Positions 16,611-25,750 of a stretch of 64,000 nt of DNA are shown one piece after another. Each line of letters begins with the position of its first letter. The stretch's first letter is position 1. The translations under genes and the position numbers were made by a program. The notes beneath the pieces are model-generated. The model saw only the letters and a program-made list of their open reading frames with translations, was not told the origin of the DNA and searched no databases. Source of the DNA: Actinomadura livida (lineage in GTDB: Bacteria; Actinomycetota; Actinomycetes; Streptosporangiales; Streptosporangiaceae); contig NZ_BMRO01000011.1 in the NCBI RefSeq assembly GCF_014648675.1, forward strand, positions 138,239 through 202,238, written 5' to 3'.

Positions 16611-16982
16611 ATGCGGACTGGCGTGGCGGGGCTTTTGGATGTTTGCTGCGTGGTCGTGTTCGTTGCCATCGGGCGTGCCACGCATGAGGGGGCTGCGTCC
16701 CTTACTGGGTACCTCGGGACGGTCTGGCCGTTTCTCGTCGCTCTGGGGGCCGGGTGGGTGCTCGGGCGGGTCTGGCGGCGGCCGGAGGTGCTGGTGCCGT
16801 CGGGGGTCGTCGTGTGGGTGACGACGCTGGTGGGCGGCATGGGGCTGCGAGCGCTGGCGGGGGACGGGACCGCTCTTCCGTTCGTCGTCGTGGCCACGGG
16901 TTTCCTGGCGCTCACGTTGCTCGGGTGGCGTGCCGGTGTGCGTGTGGCGGGTACGCGGAAGGGCCTGTCCCGGCAGGGCTGA
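16611..16982 (+). CDS. DUF3054 family small membrane protein
   Basis: 123 residues with four predicted membrane helices: LLDVCCVVVFVAI, TVWPFLVALGAGWVLG, VVVWVTTLVGGMGLRAL and FVVVATGFLALTLLGW. The GRATHEG motif after the first helix is typical of DUF3054 proteins, which are common in actinobacteria and of unknown function. The spacing of helices fits the family. It stands alone, with no obvious operon partner. The start ATG lies just after the G-run palindrome, and no strong ribosome binding site is visible. Confidence 0.8.
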   Translation: MRTGVAGLLDVCCVVVFVAIGRATHEGAASLTGYLGTVWPFLVALGAGWVLGRVWRRPEVLVPSGVVVWVTTLVGGMGLRALAGDGTALPFVVVATGFLALTLLGWRAGVRVAGTRKGLSRQG

Positions 16983-17113
16983 ACGCCTTGTGGAACGTCT
17001 CCAAATGACCGCCTGGTCTCTTTGCTGATCGACTCGGTTGACTGCGACGCGCCATCCTGATGAAGTTACCCGCGGGTCACGTTGGTGGCGGTGGGCGACG
17101 CGAAAGGGACACG

Positions 17114-18763
17114 ATGGCATCTGCGCTGCGCGACTGGCTGGAGAAGCCGAACGGCGGACGTGGCGTTCACCTGGCGGCCGACGACGGCGGCTGGGAGTTC
17201 CGCGACTACGGCGAGCTTGCCTCCGGCGCGCGACGCACCGCCGCCGCGCTCATCGAGGAGGGCGTGCGGCCCGGGGACGTCGTCTGCCTGATCCTGCCCA
17301 CCGATTTCACGTGCATCGAGGCCTACTACGCGGTGTGGGCGGCGGGGGCGACCGTGTGCCTCATCACCCCGCCGCTGTTCCAGGACGGGGACGACTACGT
17401 CGCGCACGTCGCGGCGATCCTGCGGCAGGCGTCGCCCGCGCTGGTCGTCGCGTCCAAGGACCTCACCGAGTACGCGGGACGGGCCATGGCCGAGGCCGGC
17501 ATGAGCGGCGAGCCGTGGCAGCCGCGGCAGGCCGTGGACGAGGCGGACGTGCAGCCGGCGGGCGAGCTGGCCCTGCTGCAGTTCACGTCCGGGTCCAGCG
17601 GCGCGCCGCGCGGCGTGATGGTCACCTGGGCGAACCTGGAGGCCAACTCCGACCTGATCGTCCGGGAGTCCGGGTACGAGGACGGCGACGTGGTCGCCAC
17701 GTGGCTGCCGCTCTACCACGACATGGGGCTCATCGGCACCTTCATCACGCCCATCGCGCGGCAGGGGATGCTGCGGCTGATGCGGCCCGACCACTTCATC
17801 CGCGACCCCGCGCGGTGGATCCGCCTCTTCGCCGAGGCCGCGCACACGGCCGCGCCCCCGTTCGCGTACTCGTACTGCGCGCGGCGGATCAAGCCCGAGC
17901 AGCTGGAGGGCCTCGACCTGTCGGGCTGGAAGATGGCGCTGATCGGCGCCGAGCCCATCGACCCGAACACCCTGGAGGTGTTCGCGCAGCTCGTCGAGCC
18001 GTTCGGGTTCTCGCGCACGATGTTCAAGCCCGCCTACGGCATGGCGGAGACGACGCTGCTGGTCACCATGGACAGCGAGCAGCGGCCGCCGCTCGCCGTG
18101 CGGCCCGACCCCGAGTCGCTGTCGTTCGGGGAGCCCGTCCGGATCCTCGACCAGCACCGGCTGGGGCCGGAGTCGCTCGGCGCGAAGGCCGGGTGGGTCG
18201 TCGGGTGCGGCACGCCGGAGAGCGACGTGCCCGTCATGATCGTGGACGACGACGGGGCCGAGCTCGGGGACGGGCTGCTCGGCGAGATCGTCGTCGGCGG
18301 GGCGTCGGCCTGCCCCGGGTACTACGCGGGCGCGGAGGCCAAGTCGACGCGGTTCATCGACGGGCGGGTCTTCACCGGGGACGCCGGGTTCTTCCACGAG
18401 GGGCAGCTCTTCGTCCTCGGGCGGATGGGCGACAGCATCAAGGTGCGCGGGCGGTCCGTCTACGTCGAGGACCTCGAAGCGAAGATCGCCGAGGTGAGCC
18501 GGCTCGGGAAGGGCCGCATCGCGGCCGTCGCCGTGCCGGACGCCGGCCGCAAGGGCCTCGCCCTGTTCGCCGAGACGCAGGACGAGTCGTGGACGGCCGC
18601 CGTCCGCGAGATGCTGCGCCGCCGGCTCGGCGACGACGTCGAGCTGACGATCGTCATCGGCACCGGGCTGATCCAGCGGACCTCCAGCGGCAAGCCGCGC
18701 CGCCGCTACATGTGGGAGCGGCTGAAGTCGGGGAAGATGGAGGGCGCGCGCATCGTCCCCTGA
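17114..18763 (+). CDS. Fatty acyl-AMP ligase-like AMP-binding enzyme
   Basis: 549 residues. The family activates a carboxylic acid, usually a fatty acid, with ATP. The P-loop-like LLQFTSGSSGAPRGVMVTW lies near residue 155, the WLPLYHDMGLIG motif near 200, PAYGMAETTLL near 306, and TGDAGFFHEGQLFVLGRMGD near 424. The C-terminal lysine region reads QRTSSGKPRRRYM. WLPLYHDMGLIG is characteristic of FadD32-like fatty acyl-AMP ligases. ATG 17114 with AAAGGGAC upstream is preferred to the in-frame ATG at 17060. It is 56 bases upstream of a hydrolase/acyl-CoA synthetase fusion, with which it may form an operon. Confidence 0.85.
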   Translation: MASALRDWLEKPNGGRGVHLAADDGGWEFRDYGELASGARRTAAALIEEGVRPGDVVCLILPTDFTCIEAYYAVWAAGATVCLITPPLFQDGDDYVAHVAAILRQASPALVVASKDLTEYAGRAMAEAGMSGEPWQPRQAVDEADVQPAGELALLQFTSGSSGAPRGVMVTWANLEANSDLIVRESGYEDGDVVATWLPLYHDMGLIGTFITPIARQGMLRLMRPDHFIRDPARWIRLFAEAAHTAAPPFAYSYCARRIKPEQLEGLDLSGWKMALIGAEPIDPNTLEVFAQLVEPFGFSRTMFKPAYGMAETTLLVTMDSEQRPPLAVRPDPESLSFGEPVRILDQHRLGPESLGAKAGWVVGCGTPESDVPVMIVDDDGAELGDGLLGEIVVGGASACPGYYAGAEAKSTRFIDGRVFTGDAGFFHEGQLFVLGRMGDSIKVRGRSVYVEDLEAKIAEVSRLGKGRIAAVAVPDAGRKGLALFAETQDESWTAAVREMLRRRLGDDVELTIVIGTGLIQRTSSGKPRRRYMWERLKSGKMEGARIVP

Positions 18764-18819
18764 TTGCGGAGGCCGGTTGCGGCGCGACACGATGGCGCTG
18801 ACGCCGTGAAAGGTGCGCG

Positions 18820-21774
18820 ATGCCGGCTGTAGCCAGAACGCTCCTGCGCCTGGGCTCCCGCCTGGGCTCCACCGCACAGAACGCCCTGGAGGTCGCCCGG
18901 TTCGGCGGGTTCGACACCGACGAGGACGCGTCCCCCTGCGAGGTGGTGACCGAGCAGCGGGTGTACCGGCTGCGGCACTACTTCCCCGGGGCTGCGGGCG
19001 GGCCGGTGGTGCTGCTCGTCCCGCCGCTGATGATCACCGCGGAGGTGTACGACATCTCCTCGCGGGTCAGCGCGGTCCGGGTGCTGCGCGACCTGGGCGT
19101 CGACCCCTGGGTGGTCGACTTCGGCGCGCCGGAGCGGGAGCCGGGCGGGCTGGAGCGGACGGTCAGCGACCACGTCCTCGCCGTCAGCGACGCCGTCGAC
19201 CGCATCCGCAAGGCCACCGGGCGGGACGTGCACCTCGCCGGGTACTCGCAGGGCGGCATGTTCGTCTACCAGGCCGCCGCGTACCGGCGCAGCGAGGGCA
19301 TCGAGTCAGTGGTGACGTTCGGCAGCCCGGCCGACACCAGCGTCGGGCTCCCGTTCGGGCTGCCGAGCTGGCTCGCGGCCGAGGGGGTCGAGCGCATCCC
19401 CGACGCGCTGCTCGGCGGGTTCGCCGTGCCGGGCTGGGTGACGCGGCTCGGGTTCCAGGTGCTCAGCCCCGTGAAGTCGGTCCGGTCGCGGGTCGACTTC
19501 ATCCTGCAGCTGCACGACCGGGAGCGCCTCGCGCCGCGCGAGCGGCAGCGCCGGTTCCTGGAGCGGGAGGGCTGGGTGTCGTGGCCCGGCCCGGCGCTCG
19601 CGGAGTTCATCCGCCAGTTCATCCAGCACAACCGGATGCTCACCGGCGGGTTCGTCATCGGCGACCGGCCCGTCACGCTGGCCGACATCACCTGCCCGGT
19701 GCTCACCTTCGTCGGGGAGGTCGACGAGATCGCCGGGCCGCCCATGGTCCGCGGGATCAGGCGGGCCGCGCCGCGCGCGCAGGTGTACGAGGCGTCGCTG
19801 CCCGCCGGGCACTTCGGGCTCGTCGTCGGCAGCCTCGCCATCGCCCGGACGTGGCCCGCGGTGGCCGCGTGGGCGAAGTGGCGCGCGGGCGACGGGGAAC
19901 TGCCGGGCATCGTCGCGCCCGTCACCGGGGACGAGGAGGCGGCCACCGCCGAACTGCCCGGCGGGCCCGCCGGCTACGGGCTCCAGCTCGCGATGGGCGT
20001 GGGCGCGGGGGCCGCCCGCTCCGCGTTCCGCACGGCGGCGCGGGCGGTGCACGGCACCCGGGAGCTCACCGGGCAGGCGGCGCAGAACCTGCCGCGGCTG
20101 GCCCGGCTGGAGCGCATCCAGCCCGACACCCGCATGTCCATGGGCCTGCTCCTGGACGAGCAGGCGCGGCGCAGGCCGGACGAGGTGTTCTTCCTCTACC
20201 ACGGGCGCGGCCACACGCACGACGCCGCCAAGCGGCGCATCGACGCCGTCGTCCGCGGGCTGGTCCACATCGGGGTGCGGCGCGGCGACGCGGTCGGCGT
20301 GCTGATGGGCACCCGGCCGACCGCGCTGGCGCTGGTGGCCGCGCTGAGCCGGCTCGGCGCCGTCGCGGTGCTGCTGCGCCCCGACGGCGACCCGGACGCG
20401 GAGGCGCGGCTCGGCCGGGTGACCCGCGTCATCGCCGACCCCGAGCACGCGGAGCGGGCCGCGAAGCTGGAGGGCGTGGACGGCTACGTCCTCGGTGGCG
20501 TCGGACGGGCGGAACGCGGCCCGCTGACCGACATGGAGGCCATCGACCCCGAGCGCGTCGAGCTTCCCGGGTGGTACCGGCCGAACCCGGGGCGGGCCGG
20601 CGACCTGGCGTTCGTCGTGTTCACCGGGGAGGGGGAGCTCCTGCGGGCCAGCCGGATCACCAACCGGCGCTGGGCCCTGTCGGCGTTCGGGACGGCGTCG
20701 TCCGCCGCGCTGTCGCCGTCCGACACCGTCTACAGCATCACCCCGCTCCAGCACCCGTCCGCGCTGCTGATGAGCCTCGGCGGCGCCGTCGCGGGCGGTG
20801 CCCGGCTCGCGCTCGCCGGGGGATACGACCCCGCGACGTTCTGGGACGAGGCGCGCCGCTACGGCGTGACCGTCGCGTCCTACACGTGGCTGCTGCTGCG
20901 CGACCTGGCCGAGGCGCCGCCGGACCCGGCCGAACGGCACCACGCCGTCCGGCTGTTCATCGGCTCCGGCATGCCGCGCGGTCTCTGGCGGCGCGTCGAG
21001 GACCGGTTCGCGCCCGCCCGGGTGCTGGAGTTCTACGCCTCCACCGAGGGCGAGTCGGTGCTGGTCAACCTCAGCGGCAAGAAGCCCGGCTCGCTGGGCC
21101 GCCCGCTGCCGGGCAGCGCCGGGGTGCGGCTCGCCCGGTACGACCTGGAGAGCGGGCGCCTGGAGGAGGGGCCGGACGGGTTCGCCGTCGAGTGCGAGCC
21201 CGGCGAGATCGGCATGCTGCTCGCCCGGTCGCGGCCCCCCGCGGCCGGTGCCGAGACCCGGTGCGTGCGCGGCGTCTTCCACCCCGACGACGCCTGGACC
21301 ATCACCGGCGACCTGTTCCGCCGGGACGCCGACGGCGACTTCTGGATGGCCGGGCGGGAGACGGAGCTGATCCGCACGGCCGAGCGGATCGTCCCGCCGG
21401 GCCCGATCCGCGACGCGCTCGGCGACCTGCCCTACATCGACACCGTGGCCGTCTACGGGCTCCCGGCGGGGGAGACGGAGATCGTGGCCGCGGCGGTGAG
21501 CCTCCGCGACGTGGGCGAGCTGAAGCCCCTGGACCTGTCGGAGGCCATGCTCCGGGTGGAGCCGGAGCTGCGGCCGGCGATCGTCCGGGTCGTGGACGAG
21601 GTCCCCCTCACCGCGGGCGGGCGGCTGCGGACCGCGTCGCTGCGGGACGAGGGCGTCCCGCCCGCCGGCGACGGCCGCACCTACCACCGCACCAGGGCGG
21701 GCGCGTACCGGCCGCTGACGGACGCCGCGCGGCGCCGGCTCCTCGCCGCCCCCGCGGGCCGCCAGGCGCGCTGA
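18820..21774 (+). CDS. Alpha/beta hydrolase (PHA-synthase-like) fused to AMP-binding acyl-CoA synthetase domain
   Basis: 984 residues in two enzyme halves. Residues 60-370 are an alpha/beta hydrolase with nucleophile motif HLAGYSQGGMF (near 140), a late FVGEVDEIAG Asp loop and PAGHFGLVVG His, as in class III PHA synthases and depolymerases. Residues 435-960 are an AMP-binding domain: RRGDAVGVLMGTRPTALAL, VFTGEGELLRASRITNRR, EFYASTEGESVLVNL, then TGDLFRRDADGDFWMAGRE. The ATP-binding TSGTTG motif is altered to FTGEGEL, so adenylation may be weak or specialised. Such fusions occur in mycobacteria and relatives and are usually called acyl-CoA synthetases. Substrate is unknown; neighbours suggest lipids. 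Confidence 0.8.
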   Translation: MPAVARTLLRLGSRLGSTAQNALEVARFGGFDTDEDASPCEVVTEQRVYRLRHYFPGAAGGPVVLLVPPLMITAEVYDISSRVSAVRVLRDLGVDPWVVDFGAPEREPGGLERTVSDHVLAVSDAVDRIRKATGRDVHLAGYSQGGMFVYQAAAYRRSEGIESVVTFGSPADTSVGLPFGLPSWLAAEGVERIPDALLGGFAVPGWVTRLGFQVLSPVKSVRSRVDFILQLHDRERLAPRERQRRFLEREGWVSWPGPALAEFIRQFIQHNRMLTGGFVIGDRPVTLADITCPVLTFVGEVDEIAGPPMVRGIRRAAPRAQVYEASLPAGHFGLVVGSLAIARTWPAVAAWAKWRAGDGELPGIVAPVTGDEEAATAELPGGPAGYGLQLAMGVGAGAARSAFRTAARAVHGTRELTGQAAQNLPRLARLERIQPDTRMSMGLLLDEQARRRPDEVFFLYHGRGHTHDAAKRRIDAVVRGLVHIGVRRGDAVGVLMGTRPTALALVAALSRLGAVAVLLRPDGDPDAEARLGRVTRVIADPEHAERAAKLEGVDGYVLGGVGRAERGPLTDMEAIDPERVELPGWYRPNPGRAGDLAFVVFTGEGELLRASRITNRRWALSAFGTASSAALSPSDTVYSITPLQHPSALLMSLGGAVAGGARLALAGGYDPATFWDEARRYGVTVASYTWLLLRDLAEAPPDPAERHHAVRLFIGSGMPRGLWRRVEDRFAPARVLEFYASTEGESVLVNLSGKKPGSLGRPLPGSAGVRLARYDLESGRLEEGPDGFAVECEPGEIGMLLARSRPPAAGAETRCVRGVFHPDDAWTITGDLFRRDADGDFWMAGRETELIRTAERIVPPGPIRDALGDLPYIDTVAVYGLPAGETEIVAAAVSLRDVGELKPLDLSEAMLRVEPELRPAIVRVVDEVPLTAGGRLRTASLRDEGVPPAGDGRTYHRTRAGAYRPLTDAARRRLLAAPAGRQAR

Positions 21775-21831
21775 CCGGGGAGTCACAATTCACCGGCCGC
21801 AAGCCTGGACTTACCGGTGTCCCCTGCGTTA

Positions 21832-21862
21832 CAACAAAGCAACAGATTTCGGTCTTTTGTTG
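21832..21862. promoter_or_regulatory. Inverted repeat ahead of the P450 gene
   Basis: CAACAAA (21832-21838) and TTTGTTG (21856-21862) flank 17 bases, 20 bases before the P450 start. AACAAAG also occurs, on the other strand, ahead of the carboxylesterase at 25751, so both may be sites for the TetR regulator between them. Confidence 0.4.
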
Positions 21863-21881
21863 CACGCGTTCCGGAGGGGTC

Positions 21882-23237
21882 ATGACGAGCGTCCTCGCGC
21901 CGCCGCCGCAGGGCAGCGGCCTGAAGCCGGTCCCCGGCGTGCCCGGCATCCCGTACATCGGCAGCACCCTCGCGGTGATGCGCGACCCCATCGGGATGGC
22001 CCGCAAGCGCTACGACCAGTACGGACCCGTCGCCTGGGGGTGGCTGCTCGGGCAGCGGACCGTCACCGTCCAGGGCCCCGAGGCCGCCCAGGTCGTCCTC
22101 GTCAACCGGGACAAGGCGTTCGCGAACGGGCCGGCGTGGAGCTACTTCATCGGGCCGTTCTTCAACCGCGGCATCATGCTCCTCGACTTCGAGGAGCACC
22201 TGCACCACCGCCGGATCATGCAGGAGGCGTTCACCCGTCCGCGGCTCCAGTCCTACATGGAGGCGATGGCGCCCGGCATCGTCAAGGGCGTAGAGGCGTG
22301 GCAGCCCGGCGACGGGTTCAAGGTCTACGACCACGTCAAGCAGCTCACGCTCGACCTGGCCGTCGACGTCTTCATGGGCGTCGAACTGGACGACGCCGAG
22401 CGCGACCGGGTCAACGGCGCGTTCATCGACGCCGTCCGGGCGGGCACGGCCTACGTCCGGTTCCCCGTCCCCGGCCTGCGCTGGCACCGCGGGCTCAAGG
22501 CCCGCAAGGTGCTGGAGGAGTTCTTCTACCGGCACCTGCCCGCCAAGCGCCGCGACGGGGGTGACGACCTGTTCGCGGCCCTCTGCCAGGCCGAGACCGA
22601 CGACGGCGAGCGGTTCACCGACGCGGACGTCGTCAACCACATGATCTTCGCGCTGATGGCGGCGCACGACACGACCACCATCACGATGACCTCGATGGCG
22701 TACTACCTGGCCAAGCACCCCGACTGGCAGGAGCGGCTGCGCGAGGAGTCGCTGGCCCTCGGCAAGGCGCAGCCCGGCTACGACGACCTCGACCACTTCA
22801 CCGGCACCGACATGGTGATGAAGGAGTCGCTGCGGATGGTCGCGCCCGTCCCGGCGCTGCCGCGCAAGGTCGTCAAGGACACCTCGATCCTCGGCTTCCA
22901 CATCCCGGCGGGCTCGCTCGTGGTCGTGCCGATGCTCAGCAACCACCACATGGCCGAATGGTGGCCCGACCCGGACCGGTTCGACCCCGGGCGGTTCTCC
23001 GCGGAGCGCCGCGAGGACAAGGTCCACAAGTACGCGTGGTCGCCGTTCGGCGGGGGCGCGCACAAGTGCATCGGCATGTACTTCGCCGGGATGCAGGTCA
23101 AGACGATCCTGCACCAGGTGCTGCAGCGGTACCGCTGGAGCGTGCCCGCGGACTACGAGTGGCCCCTGGACACCACGTCGCTGCCGTCGCCGAAGGACGG
23201 CCTCCCCGTCCGCCTCGAACGTCTGGAGCAGAGCTGA
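21882..23237 (+). CDS. Cytochrome P450
   Basis: 451 residues, no membrane anchor. The I-helix oxygen motif is AAHDTTT near residue 265, the ExxR motif is KESLR near 314, and the heme-ligand loop is FGGGAHKCIG near 388 (Cys ligand). It resembles CYP51/CYP-lanosterol-demethylase-like actinobacterial P450s in the proximal part (LDFEEHLHHRRIMQEAF), but the substrate cannot be told. The ATG has GGAGGGG five bases upstream. Its stop overlaps the start of the SDR gene as TGATG, so hydroxylation followed by alcohol oxidation is a reasonable joint job. Confidence 0.92.
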   Translation: MTSVLAPPPQGSGLKPVPGVPGIPYIGSTLAVMRDPIGMARKRYDQYGPVAWGWLLGQRTVTVQGPEAAQVVLVNRDKAFANGPAWSYFIGPFFNRGIMLLDFEEHLHHRRIMQEAFTRPRLQSYMEAMAPGIVKGVEAWQPGDGFKVYDHVKQLTLDLAVDVFMGVELDDAERDRVNGAFIDAVRAGTAYVRFPVPGLRWHRGLKARKVLEEFFYRHLPAKRRDGGDDLFAALCQAETDDGERFTDADVVNHMIFALMAAHDTTTITMTSMAYYLAKHPDWQERLREESLALGKAQPGYDDLDHFTGTDMVMKESLRMVAPVPALPRKVVKDTSILGFHIPAGSLVVVPMLSNHHMAEWWPDPDRFDPGRFSAERREDKVHKYAWSPFGGGAHKCIGMYFAGMQVKTILHQVLQRYRWSVPADYEWPLDTTSLPSPKDGLPVRLERLEQS

Positions 23238-24073
23238 TGGCCAAAGCCGGTGAAGGCGCTGTGGCGGGCGAGGTCGTCGCGATCACCGGGGCCGCGCGGG
23301 GGATCGGGCTCGCCACCGCGCGGGCCCTGAAGGCGGCGGGCGCGACCGTCGTGATCGGCGACATCGACGAGACCGCCGTGAAGGAGGCCGCCGCGGCGCT
23401 CGGCGTCACGGGCCTCACCGTGGACGTGACCTCCCGCGAGTCGTTCACCGCGTTCCTCGACCGGGCCGAGGAGTCCGCCGGGCGGCTCGACGTCCTGGTC
23501 AACAACGCCGGGATCATGCCGATCGGGCCCGTCACGGAGGAGAGCGACGCCGACGCCCGCCGCTGCATCGACGTCAACGTGCACGGCGTGATGCTCGGCA
23601 CCAAGCTCGCCCTCGGCCGGATGCTGCCGCGCGGGGCCGGGCACGTCGTCAACATCGCGTCGGTGGCCGGGATCATGTTCACCCCCGGCCTGGCCCTCTA
23701 CAACGCCAGCAAGGCCGCGATCGTGGCGTTCACCGAGGCGACCAGGCTGGAGGTCGAGGGCCGGGGCGTGCGCGTCGGCGCCGTCCTGCCGACGTTCACC
23801 AACACCGAGCTGGTCGCCGGGACGCGCAGCCCGAAGGGGCAGCGCAACTGCGAGCCCGAGGAGATCGCCGCCGCGGTCGTGGCGATGATCGGCAGGCCCC
23901 GGCCGCAGACCGTCGTCCCGAAGCGGCTCGGCCCGCAGATCCGGATGGGCGCGCTGTTCCCCGACAGGGTCAGGCAGGCCGTGTCGCGGCGCCTCGGCCT
24001 CGACTCGATCTTCCTGGAGTACGACCCGGATGCGCGCAAGGACTACGACGCCCGCATCCGCTCCGGCTCCTAG
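23237..24073 (+). CDS. Short-chain dehydrogenase/reductase
   Basis: 278 residues. The NAD(P)-binding motif is TGAARGIGLATA (17-28), followed by GDIDE at the strand-two end, which favours NAD. NNAG is near residue 94. The catalytic Ser is in ASVAG near 141, and the active-site YNASK is near 155. Length is a little above the common 250 because of a C-terminal extension ending in ARKDYDARIRSGS. It overlaps the P450 stop by one base, so it is translationally coupled. It may oxidise the P450 product, which is inference from linkage. Convergent with the MpaB-type gene, 4 bases apart. Confidence 0.9.
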   Translation: MAKAGEGAVAGEVVAITGAARGIGLATARALKAAGATVVIGDIDETAVKEAAAALGVTGLTVDVTSRESFTAFLDRAEESAGRLDVLVNNAGIMPIGPVTEESDADARRCIDVNVHGVMLGTKLALGRMLPRGAGHVVNIASVAGIMFTPGLALYNASKAAIVAFTEATRLEVEGRGVRVGAVLPTFTNTELVAGTRSPKGQRNCEPEEIAAAVVAMIGRPRPQTVVPKRLGPQIRMGALFPDRVRQAVSRRLGLDSIFLEYDPDARKDYDARIRSGS

Positions 24074-24077
24074 CCGG

Positions 24078-24959
24078 TCAGGCCCGCCGCGGCGCCCGGT
24101 GCGCCCCCGGTGCCCGGCGCGCGGCGCGGAAGGCGCGGCGTGCCTGCGGGACGTAGCGGACGGCCTCGGGCAGCAGCGGCCACACCCGGTTCCCCGCGCG
24201 GACAACCGCCGCGAACCGCCGGTAGCGGCGCTCGTCGGCGGCGCTCCACGGCAGGTCGAGCACCTCGCGCATCCGCGGGTGCAGCCCGCCGACCGTGATG
24301 AACCGGGCGACCGCGTTCAGCGGCGGCGACACCGCGCGCCACACCGGGGCGGGGACCTTCGGCGGCGCGGGCAGCCCCTTCTTGACGTAGCCGACGCCGT
24401 ACCGGGCGGTCTTGTGGGGGACGATCACCTCGTCCAGCATCCGCTTCCAGTACGTCTGGAACGCCTCCCAGTCCTCCGGCATCGCCCGGTCGCTGACGCC
24501 GTACATCCGGAACCAGACCTTGGACTCGTCGTAGATCCGGCGCTTCTCGTCCTCGCCGAGCGGGCGGATGAACGTCTCGACGCCGTACAGCATGTTGTCG
24601 AGGAACGTGGCGTGCGCCCAGTAGTAGGTCTCGGGATCGAGGGCGTGGTAACGGGAGCCGTCCGGCATCGTGCCCTTGATGTCGCGGTGGTAGTCGCGCA
24701 CCTGCCGGCCGGTCTCGGCGGACCGCTCCCCGCCGTACACGGTGTTGAGGATCGGGCCGGCGGACCGCTTCACCCGCGCGAAGGTCTCGGAGAAGAACAC
24801 CGAGTGGTCGAGGACGCCCTGGCCGAGCTCGGGGAGCATGTTCTGCAGCACGGCCGCCCGCGGGCCCACGAGGGCCATCCGGGTGTCGCCGAAGTAGCGC
24901 CAGGTCAGCGAGCCTGGCCCGAGCGGAGCGGGGGTCCGGGTCTCTGCCTGGTCCGTCAT
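24078..24959 (-). CDS. Oxygenase MpaB family protein (DUF2236)
   Basis: 293 residues from ATG 24959; an in-frame GTG lies two codons upstream. Marks of the DUF2236/MpaB family: LTWRYFGDTRMALVGPRA near the N-terminus, then HSVFFSETFARVKRSAGPI, the HRDIKG region, and the paired histidine region AHATFLDNMLYGVE near residue 117. Members include the latex-clearing proteins and fungal MpaB, which use a b-type heme for oxygenation. The C-terminal 30 residues are Arg/Ala/Pro-rich and probably disordered. It is divergent from the TetR gene and may be one of its targets. Confidence 0.82.
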   Translation of the reverse strand: MTDQAETRTPAPLGPGSLTWRYFGDTRMALVGPRAAVLQNMLPELGQGVLDHSVFFSETFARVKRSAGPILNTVYGGERSAETGRQVRDYHRDIKGTMPDGSRYHALDPETYYWAHATFLDNMLYGVETFIRPLGEDEKRRIYDESKVWFRMYGVSDRAMPEDWEAFQTYWKRMLDEVIVPHKTARYGVGYVKKGLPAPPKVPAPVWRAVSPPLNAVARFITVGGLHPRMREVLDLPWSAADERRYRRFAAVVRAGNRVWPLLPEAVRYVPQARRAFRAARRAPGAHRAPRRA

Positions 24960-25063
24960 GTGCACCGCCGGGAGTCGCAGTGAGAAGTACAGAACGACGA
25001 ATATTGTAACTGTGTCGCATCCGCTCGCACGACGCGGGTGCCCGAGCCGGTTAGGGTGCCGCT

Positions 25064-25696
25064 ATGACCTTGCACGCGACCGGAGCCGAGGGGCTGCGGG
25101 CCCGGCTGGCGGCGCCGGAGGCCGACCCCGACGACCTCGACACCCGCATCCTGGACGCCGCGCTCACCGAGTTCGAGACCTACGGGCTGCGCAGGGTCAG
25201 CGTCGAGGACGTCGCCAAGCGGGCCGGGGTCGCGCGCACCACCATCTACCGGCGGTTCAGCAACAAGGAGCAGCTGCTCCAGGCGGTGATCCTGCGGGAG
25301 TGCCGCCGGTTCCTCACCGCGATAGCCCAGGCCACCGAGGACCTCGCGTCCCCCGAGGACGCGGTCGTCGAGGGCTTCGTCACCGGCCTGCAGAGCGCCC
25401 GCACGCACCCGCTGATGACGCGCGTCCTGGAGAGCGAGCCCGAGGCGGTCATCCCGCAGCTCAGCATGAACGGCGGCGCCGTGATGCTCGCCGCCCGCGA
25501 CATCCTCGCCGACCGGCTCCGCCGCGCCCGCCCGGACGACCCGCAGGACCACGACACCGTGGCCGAGGTGCTGCTGCGGCTCGCGGTCTCGCTGCTCCTC
25601 GTCCCCGGCGGGGGCCTCGCGCTGGAGGACGAGGACGCCATCCGCGCCTTCGCCCGCGACTACCTCACCCGGATGCTGCGTCCGGGCGGGGACTGA
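25064..25696 (+). CDS. TetR family transcriptional regulator
   Basis: 210 residues. The N-terminal helix-turn-helix (residues 25-72) contains ILDAALTEFETYGLRRVSVE and VAKRAGVARTTIYRRFSNKEQLL, a standard TetR DNA-binding domain. The C-terminal ligand-binding helices show no signature I recognise. The 104-base region shared with the divergent MpaB-type gene holds an AT-rich core around 24998-25014 with ACAG and CTGT arms, a possible operator. Neighbouring lipid-type genes suggest a fatty-acid or sterol-like ligand; that is inference. Confidence 0.9.
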   Translation: MTLHATGAEGLRARLAAPEADPDDLDTRILDAALTEFETYGLRRVSVEDVAKRAGVARTTIYRRFSNKEQLLQAVILRECRRFLTAIAQATEDLASPEDAVVEGFVTGLQSARTHPLMTRVLESEPEAVIPQLSMNGGAVMLAARDILADRLRRARPDDPQDHDTVAEVLLRLAVSLLLVPGGGLALEDEDAIRAFARDYLTRMLRPGGD

Positions 25697-25721
25697 CCGC
25701 CCGGTTCCCGTACCCTGGTTC

Positions 25722-25732
25722 GAACTTTGTTC
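25722..25732. promoter_or_regulatory. Short palindrome ahead of the carboxylesterase
   Basis: GAAC-TTT-GTTC, set within TTCGAACTTTGTTCTAGAA, ends 18 bases before the esterase ATG. The reverse strand reads AACAAAG, as in the P450 upstream repeat. Candidate TetR site. Confidence 0.35.
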
Positions 25733-25750
25733 TAGAAATGGAGGCGGGGC

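Noticed and set aside
19306..21786. 826-residue minus-strand open frame
   Set aside because: Antisense shadow of the same fusion gene; no start signal and no domain.
18813..23237. A 1474-codon open frame on the plus strand
   Set aside because: Its first two thirds are an out-of-frame shadow of the hydrolase/synthetase fusion; only the part from 21882 (P450) is real.
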